DNA of 64,000 nucleotides from Adiantum capillus-veneris (taxonomy: Eukaryota > Streptophyta > Polypodiopsida > Polypodiales > Pteridaceae), in NCBI GenBank assembly GCA_014529385.2, contig CM043967.1, positions 78,823,278 to 78,887,277 of the forward strand. Direction: 5' to 3'. Positions 54,926 through 64,000 of the stretch are shown one piece after another. The notes under the pieces were generated by a model. It saw only the letters and a program-made list of their open reading frames with translations. It did no database searches and had not been told where the DNA came from. Position numbers and translations under genes: made by a program. How positions within the stretch are numbered: the first letter of the stretch is position 1; each line of letters begins with the position of its first letter.

Positions 54926-55872
54926 TTAAGGATCATAATATCTTGTAAATTTTCTACCATTGAGAAATTCTATGGTTTCAACTCCATCAAGAGTCTCCAC
55001 ACGAATGGTTCCTTGTGGGGTGATTTCACATACTCTATGTGGTCCTTTTCCCGCATATTTCAACTTTTTATTTTCGTTACACACTCCATACATAAGGACT
55101 TTATCACCAACATTGATATCCTTGTTCTTTAGATGACGGTCAAACCACTTCTTCCTCCTATCTTTCTCCATAAGTGTGTTTTGCACAGCCAATTGCCCTT
55201 CTTCATCTAACCTCTCAAGGACTTGGCCATATACCATTTTGAATGGTGTGTACAATAAATAGCCACTTTGTAAAAAGTACGATAAGCCCATAGGGCTGAA
55301 GTCAACTTCAAATCCCAATTTGTGCGATGAGCTTCCACCGTTTTGGTCAAGATAGAGATTAAGGTCTTGTTGGTACTTTGAGCTTGGCCATTTGCTTGTG
55401 GATAATAAGGTGTGGACTTATGGTGAGCTATCATGAAGTTGGTAGTGAGTTCTTTTATCACTCCATTTATAAAATTGTCACTCACAATCTCAAAGGGACA
55501 ACCAAATCTTGTAATAATGTTCTCAAAGAGAAACTTGGTAGTTGACCTTGGATCAGCCTTACGTGTTGTCCTGGCTTCCACCCGCTTTGTCACATAGTCA
55601 GTGGCAATGATAATATATCAAGATTGAGTGCTACAAGCTGCCGGATTAATTGGGCCTACAAAGTCCAAACCGCATTTTTTAAATGGTTGAGTCACTTTAA
55701 CAAGATGTAAGGGCATCTTATCTTTTTGTTGTGTGATCTTGTAATGTTGGCATTCATCACATCCTTTTGCAAAAAGTGATGCATCCTTAAATAAGGTAGG
55801 CCACCAATAGCTTGATTGCAACACCTTTCTAATTGTTAGTTCCCCTGAGAAATGTCCTTCGGCTATACCCAT
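54926..55872 (-). pseudogene. Gypsy integrase (minus-strand element)
   Basis: A zinc-binding H/C region (KGCDECQHYKITQ) and LDFVGPINP precede the catalytic core. DYVTKRVEA gives the first Asp; FEIVSDNFINGV gives the second. STPYYPQANGQAQSTNKTL has Gln where Glu normally stands (GQAE). The C-terminal part (FKMVYGQVLERLDEEGQ, VGDKVLMYG) is in a shifted frame. A TGA near 55618 and a frameshift near 55250 break it. The Gln for Glu change alone should abolish activity. Confidence 0.8.
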
Positions 55873-55958
55873 GTGGGCTTCTTGCAGTATGTATAAATAC
55901 TCATGATCACAAACACAACGTCTAAGAATATCATTCTTCCCTAGCGTGTAGAGAGTTC

Positions 55959-56359
55959 CTACAATGAGAGAATAAGGTTCACAATCTTCTCACTCCATTT
56001 AGGCAATTCATCATCGACTCCAGTAGGGGATTCACCATTAGGTATGCGAGACAAATGATCCTCCAGGACACGTCTTTTACCAAGTCTCAACACAAAGGTA
56101 AAATCAACCTCAAGGAGAATTAACAACCATCGTGTAATTCTTCCCGTGGAACAAGGTTTATTTACTAGATACAACAAGGCTTGATGATCCACATAGAAAA
56201 CAAACTTGTTGACAAGAAGGTAGTAGCGAAATTTCTTTACTGCATAAATCATAGCTAAATCTTCTCGCTCTGTAGTGGTGTAGTTTCTCTCAGCATCATT
56301 CAATTGACGACTTGCAAAGCTAAAGGGGTAGTCCAGTTTATGTTCTCTTGGTTGAGCTA
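55959..56359 (-). pseudogene. Gypsy RNase H fragment (minus-strand element)
   Basis: FASRQLNDAERNYTTTERED, YYLLVNKFVFYVDHQALLYL and GRITRWLLIL are standard gypsy RNase H motifs. The frame is open back to the CACTA element 2 insertion point, which removes the RT part from view. Confidence 0.85.
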
Positions 56360-56391
56360 CACTACAAGAGGTTGTGTGCTCTTGTGACGCT

Positions 56392-56600
56392 TTTAGCGAC
56401 AGAAATACATTGGGTTTTTATAACCCCCGGCATCGCTAAGAGCGTCGCTAACAGCGTCGATACGAGAACGTAGCTATAAGCATCGCTATAATCGTTGCCA
56501 TATAGCGACGATTATAGCGACGTTTGCAGGCCATCTATAGCGACATTTATAGCGACGTTGCAGAGCCTTATATAGCGATGTTCATAGCGACGCCCAAGAG
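56392..56600. repeat. CACTA element 2 left subterminal array
   Basis: TAGCGACG/CGTCGCTA motifs in both orientations. They are more mutated than in element 1 (for example ATAGCGATG, GCATCGCTA). Confidence 0.85.
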
Positions 56601-56975
56601 GAAATTTTTTTGGTGTTGGCAGAGCATTCATTAATTGATTCACCTTTGAAAAAAAATGCAAAGGTAGATATAGACCCAAAATGGTCACCCACAAGACAAT
56701 ATCACCATTAACTTCATCATCCATAGTACGTATTGTTTGCAAAATAAAGATACAAAACTGACAAGCGTGAATTGATGAAAGTAAATCAATGACAATTGTA
56801 CACATAGGCAAAATCACTTGATTGTTAAACTTTGCAAATGTAATAGTTACAAACCATTGTCATTATTGAAAAAATATACATGGTTTTCAAAAAGACGTAT
56901 AAAAGTCGTCTCATGATACATAAGCTATGACAAAAAGAAACTAATGCTATCTAGCTACGGCTAAACTGACATCGT

Positions 56976-58264
56976 CTAATCAGACGTCTCATTGCGTCCA
57001 AGCGGCGTATCTGTCAGATTCTGCAAAAAAAAAAAGACAGCCTTTTGTAAGTATAAACATATAGCGACGTTTATAAAACAATACAACAAATAGAAAAGAG
57101 TAAACCCTAATACTAACCATGTCGCCGCGAGAACTCAGAATGTCCATCAGGGTGTTTAAGCCCTTCCTGCCTGCGTACTCGTGCTCGTATGGTGTGGGAT
57201 CACGTCCTGTCATCGACCACTGTCAAAACACACAAAGAATCCATTATGTTAGAATTTAAAAACCCATAAACCTTAAACTATCAAATATAGAGAGCAATGC
57301 AAAAACACTTACAAAATCAGCCTCAAATGATGCCCACCCGCCGCTCCCCAAGTGGTGAGAGCTCCCTGCCTCTACTCGCGCTCTGGCTGCCTCCTTTTGT
57401 TGCTTCCACTTGTCGGGATTCTCGCGCATTGCTTTCTTCGCATTCTTCCAATCTTCTTTGGCCAGCCAATTTGGTATGTTCCACCCATGCTTGATTTCTT
57501 TTTGCACTTTGAAACGCTTGTGCTTGCAGTATTCGCGCAATCGAACCTTCATCACATCTTCATTGAAGCGCTCATCCCGTGTTGGAATGGGAAACTCGTC
57601 ATGAAGAATGCTGATGACTCTGTCTTTAAAATCATTCGGTACTTCACTCCAGCTGTTTAGTATGTAGTGTCTAAACACATGAGAGCAAAGACCGCACATG
57701 CGCGAAATCACCTTCTTGCCTTCATCATCCAAGATGATGCCGCCGCTGAAGTCGATGGAGTAAGGCAAGCCCTCTTGCCGCTGTGCATGAACCTGGCTGT
57801 CCCAACAGAGGTCTCTAGCGGCGTGTCGACGGGGGTACGGATGTCAGGTATCTCCATTGGAGTCTGAGCCCCGAAGCGAGGAGTGTCCACTGGAGTGACT
57901 CCTGGAGGAGTAACTAGTGGTGTGTAGCCGCTAGGAACGGCAGTCAACCACGCAAAACCTGGTGTCGATGACGCTGCCATGGGCTGGTCTCGGGGCGGGC
58001 AAAGAAGGGGAGGGTAAAGAGCCTCGTCGAACACGAGGCGGTGTTGAAGCATTGGCAGTGGCATCCCCACAACAACCACCACCGCCACCACTAGAGCGCC
58101 AGTGCCTAGACGAGTGTGAAGATCGTCTCGTCTACACCGAAGCTTCGGAGCGCGCTGAGAGATGTAGATGGAGTAGGAACGCACGATGGTGCGCCAGAGT
58201 GATGACGCTCCACATACCACTGTCTCTGCTGGGGTGACAAAGAAGAAAGAAACTCCTCATCATC
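56976..58264 (-). pseudogene. TnpA-like gene, element 2 (frameshifted)
   Basis: Same gene as 48685-47238, starting MDDEEFLSSLSPQQ. A 17-bp deletion near 58160 and a one-base loss near 57782 (relative to element 1) put the middle third (DTPRFGAQTPMEIPD) in a different frame from the ends. The C-terminal part is clear (WSEVPNDFKDRVISILHDEF, HHLGSGGWASFEADF). It ends LTDTPLGRNETSD across the same introns. An AG precedes the ATG region, so there may be an upstream exon. Confidence 0.8.
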
Positions 58265-58333
58265 CATACCTGCATTAAACACACGAACATTTAAACTTAA
58301 TATTGAATGAATGGAGTAGAAAACATGGACAAG

Positions 58334-58334
<1 letters not shown>

Positions 58335-58392
<58 letters not shown>
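58335..58392. repeat. (GATA)n and (GA)n microsatellites
   Basis: About 7 GATA units followed by about 14 GA units, close to the start of the TnpA-like gene of element 2. Absent from element 1. Confidence 0.95.
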
Positions 58393-58393
<1 letters not shown>

Positions 58394-58572
58394 GTGCTCG
58401 TCGTCCCTGCTTGTGAGAACATACCTAGAGCATACGTACCTGGAGTGGACGCAAAGACCATTAAATACAATGACGCAATTATGCATATAAATACAATGAT
58501 GCAATGATGCGTTCTTCTTCTATTCAACTTGAGTGATGGAAGAGGCAAGTCGATAACTCAGAATTTTCAATC

Positions 58573-58575
<3 letters not shown>

Positions 58576-58650
<75 letters not shown>
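58576..58650. repeat. (GA)n microsatellite
   Basis: About 37 uninterrupted GA units, just before the HMA-like exon. Confidence 0.95.
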
Positions 58651-58654
<4 letters not shown>

Positions 58655-58682
58655 ACACAATCAAATCTTGCAGTCAAAAAAC

Positions 58683-58761
58683 CAGGTGGTGGAGCTGCAT
58701 GTGGCCATGGATTGCTCAGGATGTGAGCGCAAAATCAAAAGAGCGTTATACAACATGGAAG
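58683..58761 (+). pseudogene. HMA/HIPP-type exon fragment captured in element 2
   Basis: QVVELHVAMDCSGCERKIKR followed by ALYNMEG, ending at a GT (GTACTT). This is the first-exon pattern of plant HIPP/HMA proteins: a beta strand, then M-D-C-x-x-C, then a helix. The strand is opposite to the element's own genes. Element 1 retains only the borders of this segment (GATGTGAGCGC and CATGGAAGGTACTTAG near 48712-48740), so it was lost there. Confidence 0.6.
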
Positions 58762-58825
58762 GTACTTAGAGAGCCAGAGTTTTTACAAAACGGAGCAAAA
58801 TTGTTCAAATACAATATTTATGGCT

Positions 58826-59529
58826 TTAAGAGATCTCTCTCTCATCCTCGCATAGCTCATCATAACTTCTTATATCTATATAGAGCTCTCCATTTAAATA
58901 GATATCCTCCGTTTCATTTTGTAGATCCTCTGCATGCACCCCATAGAGAGTAGCAGCTTGATGTTCGTCTGGCACCACCTTAATGGCTCCTGAATGAAGA
59001 TCTTCTCCGATCTCCTCCATTGATGCCACTGTGATTGGCACATGGTAGCCTTTATACGTCCGTGCACTACAAGGGGCTACCTCTATGACGTATCACCAGT
59101 TTAGTGCAGACTTTGTAGGATGAAATATCACCTGCGAGAGCCACATAACTTACATGAGAGCTTCCAAGCACATAAATTCTAAAATTGGAGGTTAACTATT
59201 TACATACTTACTTGTTCACAATGCTTGGGTAGTATGAAAGTGTCTCTTAGGTCAGTCATTTTCTTAGTTGAATCCACCTCAAGAAAACTAGACTCTCCTC
59301 TACACACAGTAGCGTTGCGACCCTCCATGATTATCTTGAACCATTGCACGTCGAACAAGTTGACAAAAAATCCTCTATAATCAATCCTCAAAATCTCTTG
59401 TAGTTTGCCGATGTAAGTGAGTTCCGCCACCACAGGATCTGCATCAGAGGACCGTCGTCGACTAGACTGTTCAAATTTTGCCATGATTCCACAATCTTGA
59501 GTAAAACGCTTTTTGTCGATCCGTTCCAC
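58826..59529 (-). pseudogene. tnp2 C-terminal exons, DUF4216-like (element 2)
   Basis: KKRFTQDCGIMAKFEQ and IDYRGFFVNLFDVQWF match element 1 closely. The second block (59041-58826) keeps LQNETEDIYLNGELYID. A TGA in the intervening segment (TNW*YVIEVAP at about 59090) replaces a Trp codon of element 1. Confidence 0.7.
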
Positions 59530-59643
59530 CCTAAAATGTCGACCTTTACACCATGCTGCTGTGTATGACTTATACTACAACCAACAAAGATTATGAGTGG
59601 CCGTTCGAACATCTAGAAAGTCACTAGTCGTACATTGCAAACT

Positions 59644-60330
59644 TACCTTGGTCGTGCAACCCCGAGAGTACTCGCACTCTTCCTCAGTCACTTCTTCACC
59701 ACACTGTTGTGCGCTGTTCAATTTGTTGTGCAACCATCTTAAGTTCATGAATGTTGGTAGGCTCTCCAGACCCGTCGGATAGTGCATCGGTGGTTGTCTT
59801 CCCCGTCTCCACTCGATTCGTGCCCTTTGTCTCTCTTGCTTTGCATCCTCATATTGTGAAATCCACTTTTGCATCACTGGATTGTGAAGCATGCAAAATC
59901 GGTTGATTTTAGCCTCTAGATCTTCCGTTATCTTCTTCTCAACACTGAGATTGCACATGAAAATCCTAGATATGCGCTCATCATCTATGGTTCTCCATAG
60001 CGTGTCCCGGGCTTTATAGAATCCGTCTAGCCACTCTCCAATGTAGACTAGGGACTCTGATACCAGCCAACCTTCTGCCATGCTACCCTCCGGACGTGCC
60101 TTCTGACGCACATATCCCTTGAGTGTTTTCATGAAACGTTATAAAAAGAACATCCATCTAGAATGTACCGTGCCAGCTATTTCCACCTCATCAACTATGT
60201 GAACAAGAAGATGCACCTGAATGGTTAGCATGGTAGTAGAAAAATGTTTCTCAAACATGCACACAACCTCCGCCGCGTTTAGTTTGGCGATGGTATGGAG
60301 TCTACGTTGATCTCCTTTTGTGAGATCCAT
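59644..60330 (-). pseudogene. tnp2 DUF4218 domain (element 2), nonsense at candidate catalytic Glu
   Basis: Complete domain: AEVVCMFEKHFSTTMLTIQ, VHLLVHIVDEVEIAGTV, HSRWMFFL, then TAA at 60141-60139, then RFMKTLKGYVRQKARPEG. Element 1 has Glu at the TAA position. The H-x3-H, W and E pattern parallels the H-x4-H...W...E of RAG1-like transposases. Confidence 0.8.
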
Positions 60331-60486
60331 TGAACCAACTTCGCAAGTTTGTAGATTGTGTTACGGACGTCAAGAGACAAACATCCCTCAATGGAAACTA
60401 GTAAAATAAACTGCAAAACATGTGCAACAATGATATTAAAGTCCACACACGAATTTGTTACACAATTCCCACTATGATATATTCCA

Positions 60487-62553
60487 CTATGAACATACCT
60501 GACACATTTTATGCCAGTCGTGTGACTTCAAACTGGTAATCTTTCCTTCTTTAGTAAAACATGTTTGGAGCGAGTGCATTACGCAAGTGGGGGTCCACAA
60601 AGATCGAATGGTCTCTTTTACTTTGCGTTCTTGGGCTCCTATGAAAATCCATGGTGCTTTAGAGAGTTTTATCGATCCATCGGACGCTGTTTGCGGCCAA
60701 TATTGCTCCATACGATCCACATTTCTAAGGTCAACTCTGGCTCCCAAAGTATCTTTCTTGCAGGTCAAATGGTCCCATAGTAGATTACCCACATTCTTGA
60801 ATATATGCATTGGATCAAGCAAGTGATTGATCATGAGTCGGGGCCAATATGGTAACTCGTACCATAGAGATAGTCTCTTCATCCCTAGGGGCAATCCGTC
60901 ATCACACATCTCCTTCTGCTCTATCCATGCTTGTGCAGACATCCTCGGTGGCTCTCTTCCCAAAAAGCCGTCGCGTAACACATGATTCTCTGGAAGATAC
61001 GCATGATGACCTTCATAGATTTGCTTCTTCAATGAGGGCACCCTACGTGCATTCAGTCTAGCTCCACATGTGACACATGCTCTGTATCCGCTTTTTTGAA
61101 GCCGTGCATGTATACACATGATAATAGATCAGCTTGAGAAAAACCAAGATTTACATTGTCTGAGTGAGGAGTGTAAATAGATCACCTGAGCATTCTGTTA
61201 GTCCGGAAGAGTCATGCATGGTCCACATTAGAATGCTCTGATCAAAGCATTCCGTCGACCTGTGTGTCGGCTCATATCCACCACTTCTATGCCAATCCAC
61301 AATTGTTGTAGCTCTTCTAATAGTGGAAGAAGATACACATCCGTATTATTCACTTTATATCGCCCCGGCACAATCAAGCTTAGCCATAGGTGCCCCTTCT
61401 TCGTAGTCAACCACAGGGGAATGTTGTAGTTGACGATGACAACGGGCCATACACTGTAAGATGTTGATCTTTGACCAAATGGATTTATGCCATCCATAGC
61501 CAGGCCTAAGCGCAAATTTTGAGCTTCCCTGGCAAAATCCGACCATGTTCCATCTATATGTTTCTAGGCTGTGCAATCTGGAGGAATCCGTAGCACACCA
61601 TCCAAAGATTTATTCTCCTCATGCCATGATGCTAGGGCAACCATGGACTTACATTCGAAGAAATGCTTGATGAGAGGAAGCAGAGGAAAATGTCGCAAAA
61701 CTTTTTGTGGAATTTTTGTTCCGTGGAGATCTACTTGATATCTCTCGGAATCACATTTCGGACACTTCTCCATGTCTATGTATTCCCCTCTGAAAAGAAT
61801 GCAGTCATTAGGACAAGCATGGATCGAATTGTAATCCCTCCCCAAGTTTTGCAAAATCTTTCTTGCTTTCTCTCGGGAATTTGGCATCACATTATCAGTT
61901 GGTAGTATGTGCTCTTTGAGCAATATACACAACATAAAAATACGGTACAATTGTGTAAAAATCTATCTGATCATTATACATTTAGAGTTTTATTAAAGTA
62001 AACTAATTGTAATAGATCACCTGAAAAGCGTTGTGACGCTAGTGTCACTCCATCCAAACTTTGCCTGCATGTTGAGAAGAACTAGGAGCTCTTTCAATGT
62101 AGACACACGTGCTCCATTATACAATGGCGTATCGGATTGACTTTTCATATCATCATAGATAAGCCTTTCTGAATTCATGATCGTCTCGATCATTTCATCA
62201 ATCTCGGGCTCAAACATTGCCTCATTGGGAATGTGGTCTACATGATCATCCGTCGAGCTATCAGAGGCTACATCTTGTGGCCTCACATATGCTGCTTGAC
62301 CAAAGCGCCTGCGAACACGTCTATTGGGTTGCAAGATTGCTACCTGCTGGCCAGTGTCAGAGTCCGACGAGTTATAATTGGCAACAACTCGATCTATAAT
62401 ACATGGATCGAACTCACCAAATTCGCGAATGTGCTGCAAAGAAACGCGTCTTGTCCGTTGCACAGTATGCTTGCAATGATTACAAGGACATAAGATCCTC
62501 GTTGAGAGATAGGTGTTTCGGTTGGACGGCCCCACATCCTCGTCACTACTCAT
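60487..62553 (-). pseudogene. tnp2 transposase N-terminal and core exons (element 2)
   Basis: Exon 1 (62553-62017) matches element 1. The second exon has IHACPNDCILFRGEYIDMEK and a TAG at 61566-61564. The core follows: RLGLAMDGINPFG, YSVWPVVIVNYNIPLWL, VYLLPLLEELQQLW. A frame change near 61250 leads to LMWTMHDSSGLTECSG, the region of the second catalytic Asp. The last block (61119-60487) has VTCGARL, HHAYLPENHVLR and INHLLDPMHIFKNV. These are the standard Tnp2 landmarks in order. One TAG and at least one frameshift mean no intact product. Confidence 0.85.
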
Positions 62554-62617
62554 AATGAGGGTAAAAATATTATAACTTGGACAACAAATTTAATCTTCTA
62601 TTGGCATTCTTCGTCTT

Positions 62618-62619
<2 letters not shown>

Positions 62620-62665
<46 letters not shown>
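62620..62665. repeat. (CT)n microsatellite
   Basis: About 22 CT units between tnp2 and the divergent ORF. A shorter tract is at 51152-51176 in element 1. Confidence 0.95.
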
Positions 62666-62668
<3 letters not shown>

Positions 62669-62701
62669 TTCACACTGTAAACTACCTCACATTCTCTAGT
62701 C

Positions 62702-63001
62702 ATGTCCAATCCCCGCACACCTCGGTCTAGAGGTGCACGGAGATCAGAACCACCGGGTTATAATCTCGTCTTTATTGGTCATGCCTATATTTGTGGGTAC
62801 AAGAAATCTACACACCCACGTCTACATGATACTGCATGTAGTGGACAAAACCCCTTTGTCTCTTCTCTAGCTGTAGCATTTTGCAACATCTTAACATTTT
62901 TTCACAGTAGATCTTTTCACCGTTCGTCTAACTCTATTTTTTTTACTGTAATCTCGAAGGTAGACTCTAATATAAAAACTCAATCCAAAATCTTATCTTA
63001 A
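62702..63001 (+). CDS. Conserved small divergent ORF (element 2)
   Basis: MSNPRTPRSRGARRSEPPGY as at 51195 in element 1, but open for 99 codons (HAYICGYKKSTHPRLHD). No known domain. The conserved block begins at the same distance from tnp2 in both elements. Confidence 0.35.
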   Translation: MSNPRTPRSRGARRSEPPGYNLVFIGHAYICGYKKSTHPRLHDTACSGQNPFVSSLAVAFCNILTFFHSRSFHRSSNSIFFTVISKVDSNIKTQSKILS

Positions 63002-63109
63002 ATCTAACCTAATTGAACATGTGGTGATTCGCTCCATTGAAGGGTAAAAGACATACCAATGGGGCTACTACCTGTGTAGATGTGAATGGGCCTCACATAT
63101 ACAAATAAT

Positions 63110-63780
63110 TCAATGCAAGAGTTTAATACTCTCACCTCTCCACCTCGTCGATCCATGACGTAGGTGATGGGACAAAATCTTTCTCGAAGCTGGCCCAGCC
63201 GCCACTCCCCAGGTGATGGGATAATCCCGTCTTGATGCAAACTCTTGCTGCGTCACTTTGCTGCCACCACCTATTTAGATTGGTCGTCCTCTCCTCCCTG
63301 ATACCCCTCCACTCCTGTCCTCATGTAGTTGTGCATGCGTCTCCTCATCCAAGCATCATCTCTGGTATCAGGGAGGAGAGGAGTACAACCAATCCAGACA
63401 GGTGGTGCCAGCAAAGTGACGCAGCAAGAGTTTGCATCAAGACGGGATTATCCCTGATGCAGCGTTGCAATAAGATAATCCTTAGAGGCTTTATCCTAAT
63501 CTCCAAGAGACCATGACAGACTCTAGTGTGCCAAAAAACCTATTTACACAACTGTTGTATGCGGTCCATCACTTGCTTCCCCTCAGGGATCATAATGGTC
63601 TCATCGGACATACGATTGATGAGGTAGGCGTATCACTTTGGCATGTCCCTCCCGTGAACTATAGCAACCCTGTCCAATGAATGCTCATCATCTAGGCCTC
63701 TAGGTGACCCCGACACAGTGTTCGAGTCACTCCTAAGCATCTCCGACGCAGTGGCTGAGACATCGGTCACTCTCAAACAC
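63110..63780 (-). pseudogene. Second, diverged TnpA-like remnant in element 2
   Basis: Read on the minus strand: DRVAIVHGRDMPK, MSDETIMIPEGKQVMDRIQQ, then WWQQSDAARVCIKTGLSHHL and GSGGWASFEKDF. These parallel the C-terminal TnpA-like motifs (HHLGSGGWASFEADF) of the main gene but are much diverged, with stops between blocks. It sits where element 1 has its HMA-like segment. Confidence 0.6.
63218..63454. repeat. Inverted repeat (hairpin) of a TnpA-like segment
   Basis: Left arm 63218-63305 and right arm 63364-63454 are inverse copies (GGTATCAGGGAGGAGAGGA ... GACGGGATTATCCC) with few mismatches and a 58-bp spacer. The arm is part of the diverged TnpA-like sequence. Confidence 0.85.
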
Positions 63781-63799
63781 GTAGGTAGTATAATCCTTC

Positions 63800-64000
63800 G
63801 CTGTACTCAAAATAAACCTAAATCTAATCTAATCTAACTTAAATAAACCTAAATCTAATCTAATGTAAATCTAAATCTAACCTTATCTTAAACGATAAAA
63901 AGAGGAAAATGGTATAACCTTTCTATCACCCAAGTGGTAGATTGGTTATGCCATTTCCCTCTTCAGGTAAATAACGTAAATAAACCTTAATCTAATCTAA
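63800..64000. repeat. CTAAATCTAATCTAA-type repeat region (element 2)
   Basis: TAAACCTAAATCTAATCTAA words repeat to the window edge. A GGTATAACCTTTCTATCACCC phrase is shared with 52369 of element 1, which places this point roughly 850 bp before the right end if the two elements are collinear. Confidence 0.7.

Larger units (their letters stand above)
53218..56359 (-). mobile_element. Ty3/gypsy element on the minus strand, interrupted by both CACTA elements
   Basis: From right to left: RNase H (up to 56359, where CACTA element 2 cuts in), integrase zinc-binding and core domains, then a retropepsin-like segment and an unrecognised Cys-containing frame (54102-53563: CKLCSYLSPDPCEP, SCSLCSSYTEIE). 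CACTA element 1 then interrupts the sequence. LTRs are not visible. Confidence 0.75.
56360..64000 (-). mobile_element. CACTA element 2 (right end beyond window)
   Basis: Begins CACTACAAGAGGTTGTGTGC, identical to element 1 for the first 30 bp, and is flanked on the left by CTA. Gene order and orientation match element 1: TnpA-like, DUF4216, DUF4218, tnp2, then a divergent small ORF. It is at least 7641 bp long. The right terminus and target duplication are outside the window. Confidence 0.92.

Noticed and set aside
46647-64000. CRISPR-like array or tRNA genes among the many short repeats
   Set aside because: Repeats are microsatellites or subterminal motifs without regular unique spacers. No tRNA cloverleaf or conserved A/B boxes were recognised.

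Overview
The window is a repeat-dense stretch of a nuclear plant genome: almost everything that can be identified is a transposable element or its debris, and no ordinary housekeeping gene was recognised. Plant origin follows from the CACTA (En/Spm) elements with Tnp2, DUF4218 and DUF4216 domains, a copia element primed by initiator-Met tRNA, a Ty3/gypsy chromovirus and plant HMA-type exon fragments. A Penelope-like reverse transcriptase remnant suggests a non-flowering plant (conifer, fern or lycophyte), but this is inference.

Layout. 1-3.1 kb: 3' half of a copia element (copy 1) with its LTR. 3.6-13.2 kb: the most interesting unit, a 9.56 kb segment bounded by a 35-bp inverted repeat (32/35 identical), with genes arranged A> <B || C> <D around a central GC-rich promoter region. 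A is a DDE transposase whose catalytic and zinc-binding residues have almost the same spacing as RAG1/Transib. C is a spliced gene joining a histone H3-like domain (with an ASTKQTARK tail), a C48/Ulp1-like protease and an H1-like KSPAK/SPKK tail. D may start with a BAH-like domain. B is acidic and unrecognised. I propose a single, apparently undescribed DNA transposon with a chromatin-themed cargo.

13.2-19.5 kb: a diverged dispersed repeat, microsatellites, an ACTGGT-type array, a CCTAA-type minisatellite and the orphan terminus of a third CACTA element. 19.8-26.5 kb: a heavily decayed gypsy chromovirus. 28.5-32.4 kb: a copia element with both LTRs, target-site duplication and primer-binding site, but lacking reverse transcriptase (copy 2). 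33.2-34.5 kb: Penelope-like reverse transcriptase remnant. 38.3-40.2 kb: second copy of the dispersed repeat. 41.2-43.4 kb: copia copy 3, followed by a piece of an unrelated copia integrase.

46.6-64 kb: two related CACTA elements in the same orientation. Element 1 (46647-53214) is complete, with GGG target-site duplications. Element 2 (56360 to beyond the window) interrupts a minus-strand gypsy element lying between them. Element 1 keeps a continuous TnpA-like gene but has lost 1.45 kb of tnp2 at a TGCCA microhomology. Element 2 keeps the full tnp2 length but has nonsense and frameshift lesions and a broken TnpA-like gene. Both carry HMA (metal-binding) exon fragments, and element 2 carries an inverted repeat made from a TnpA-like segment.
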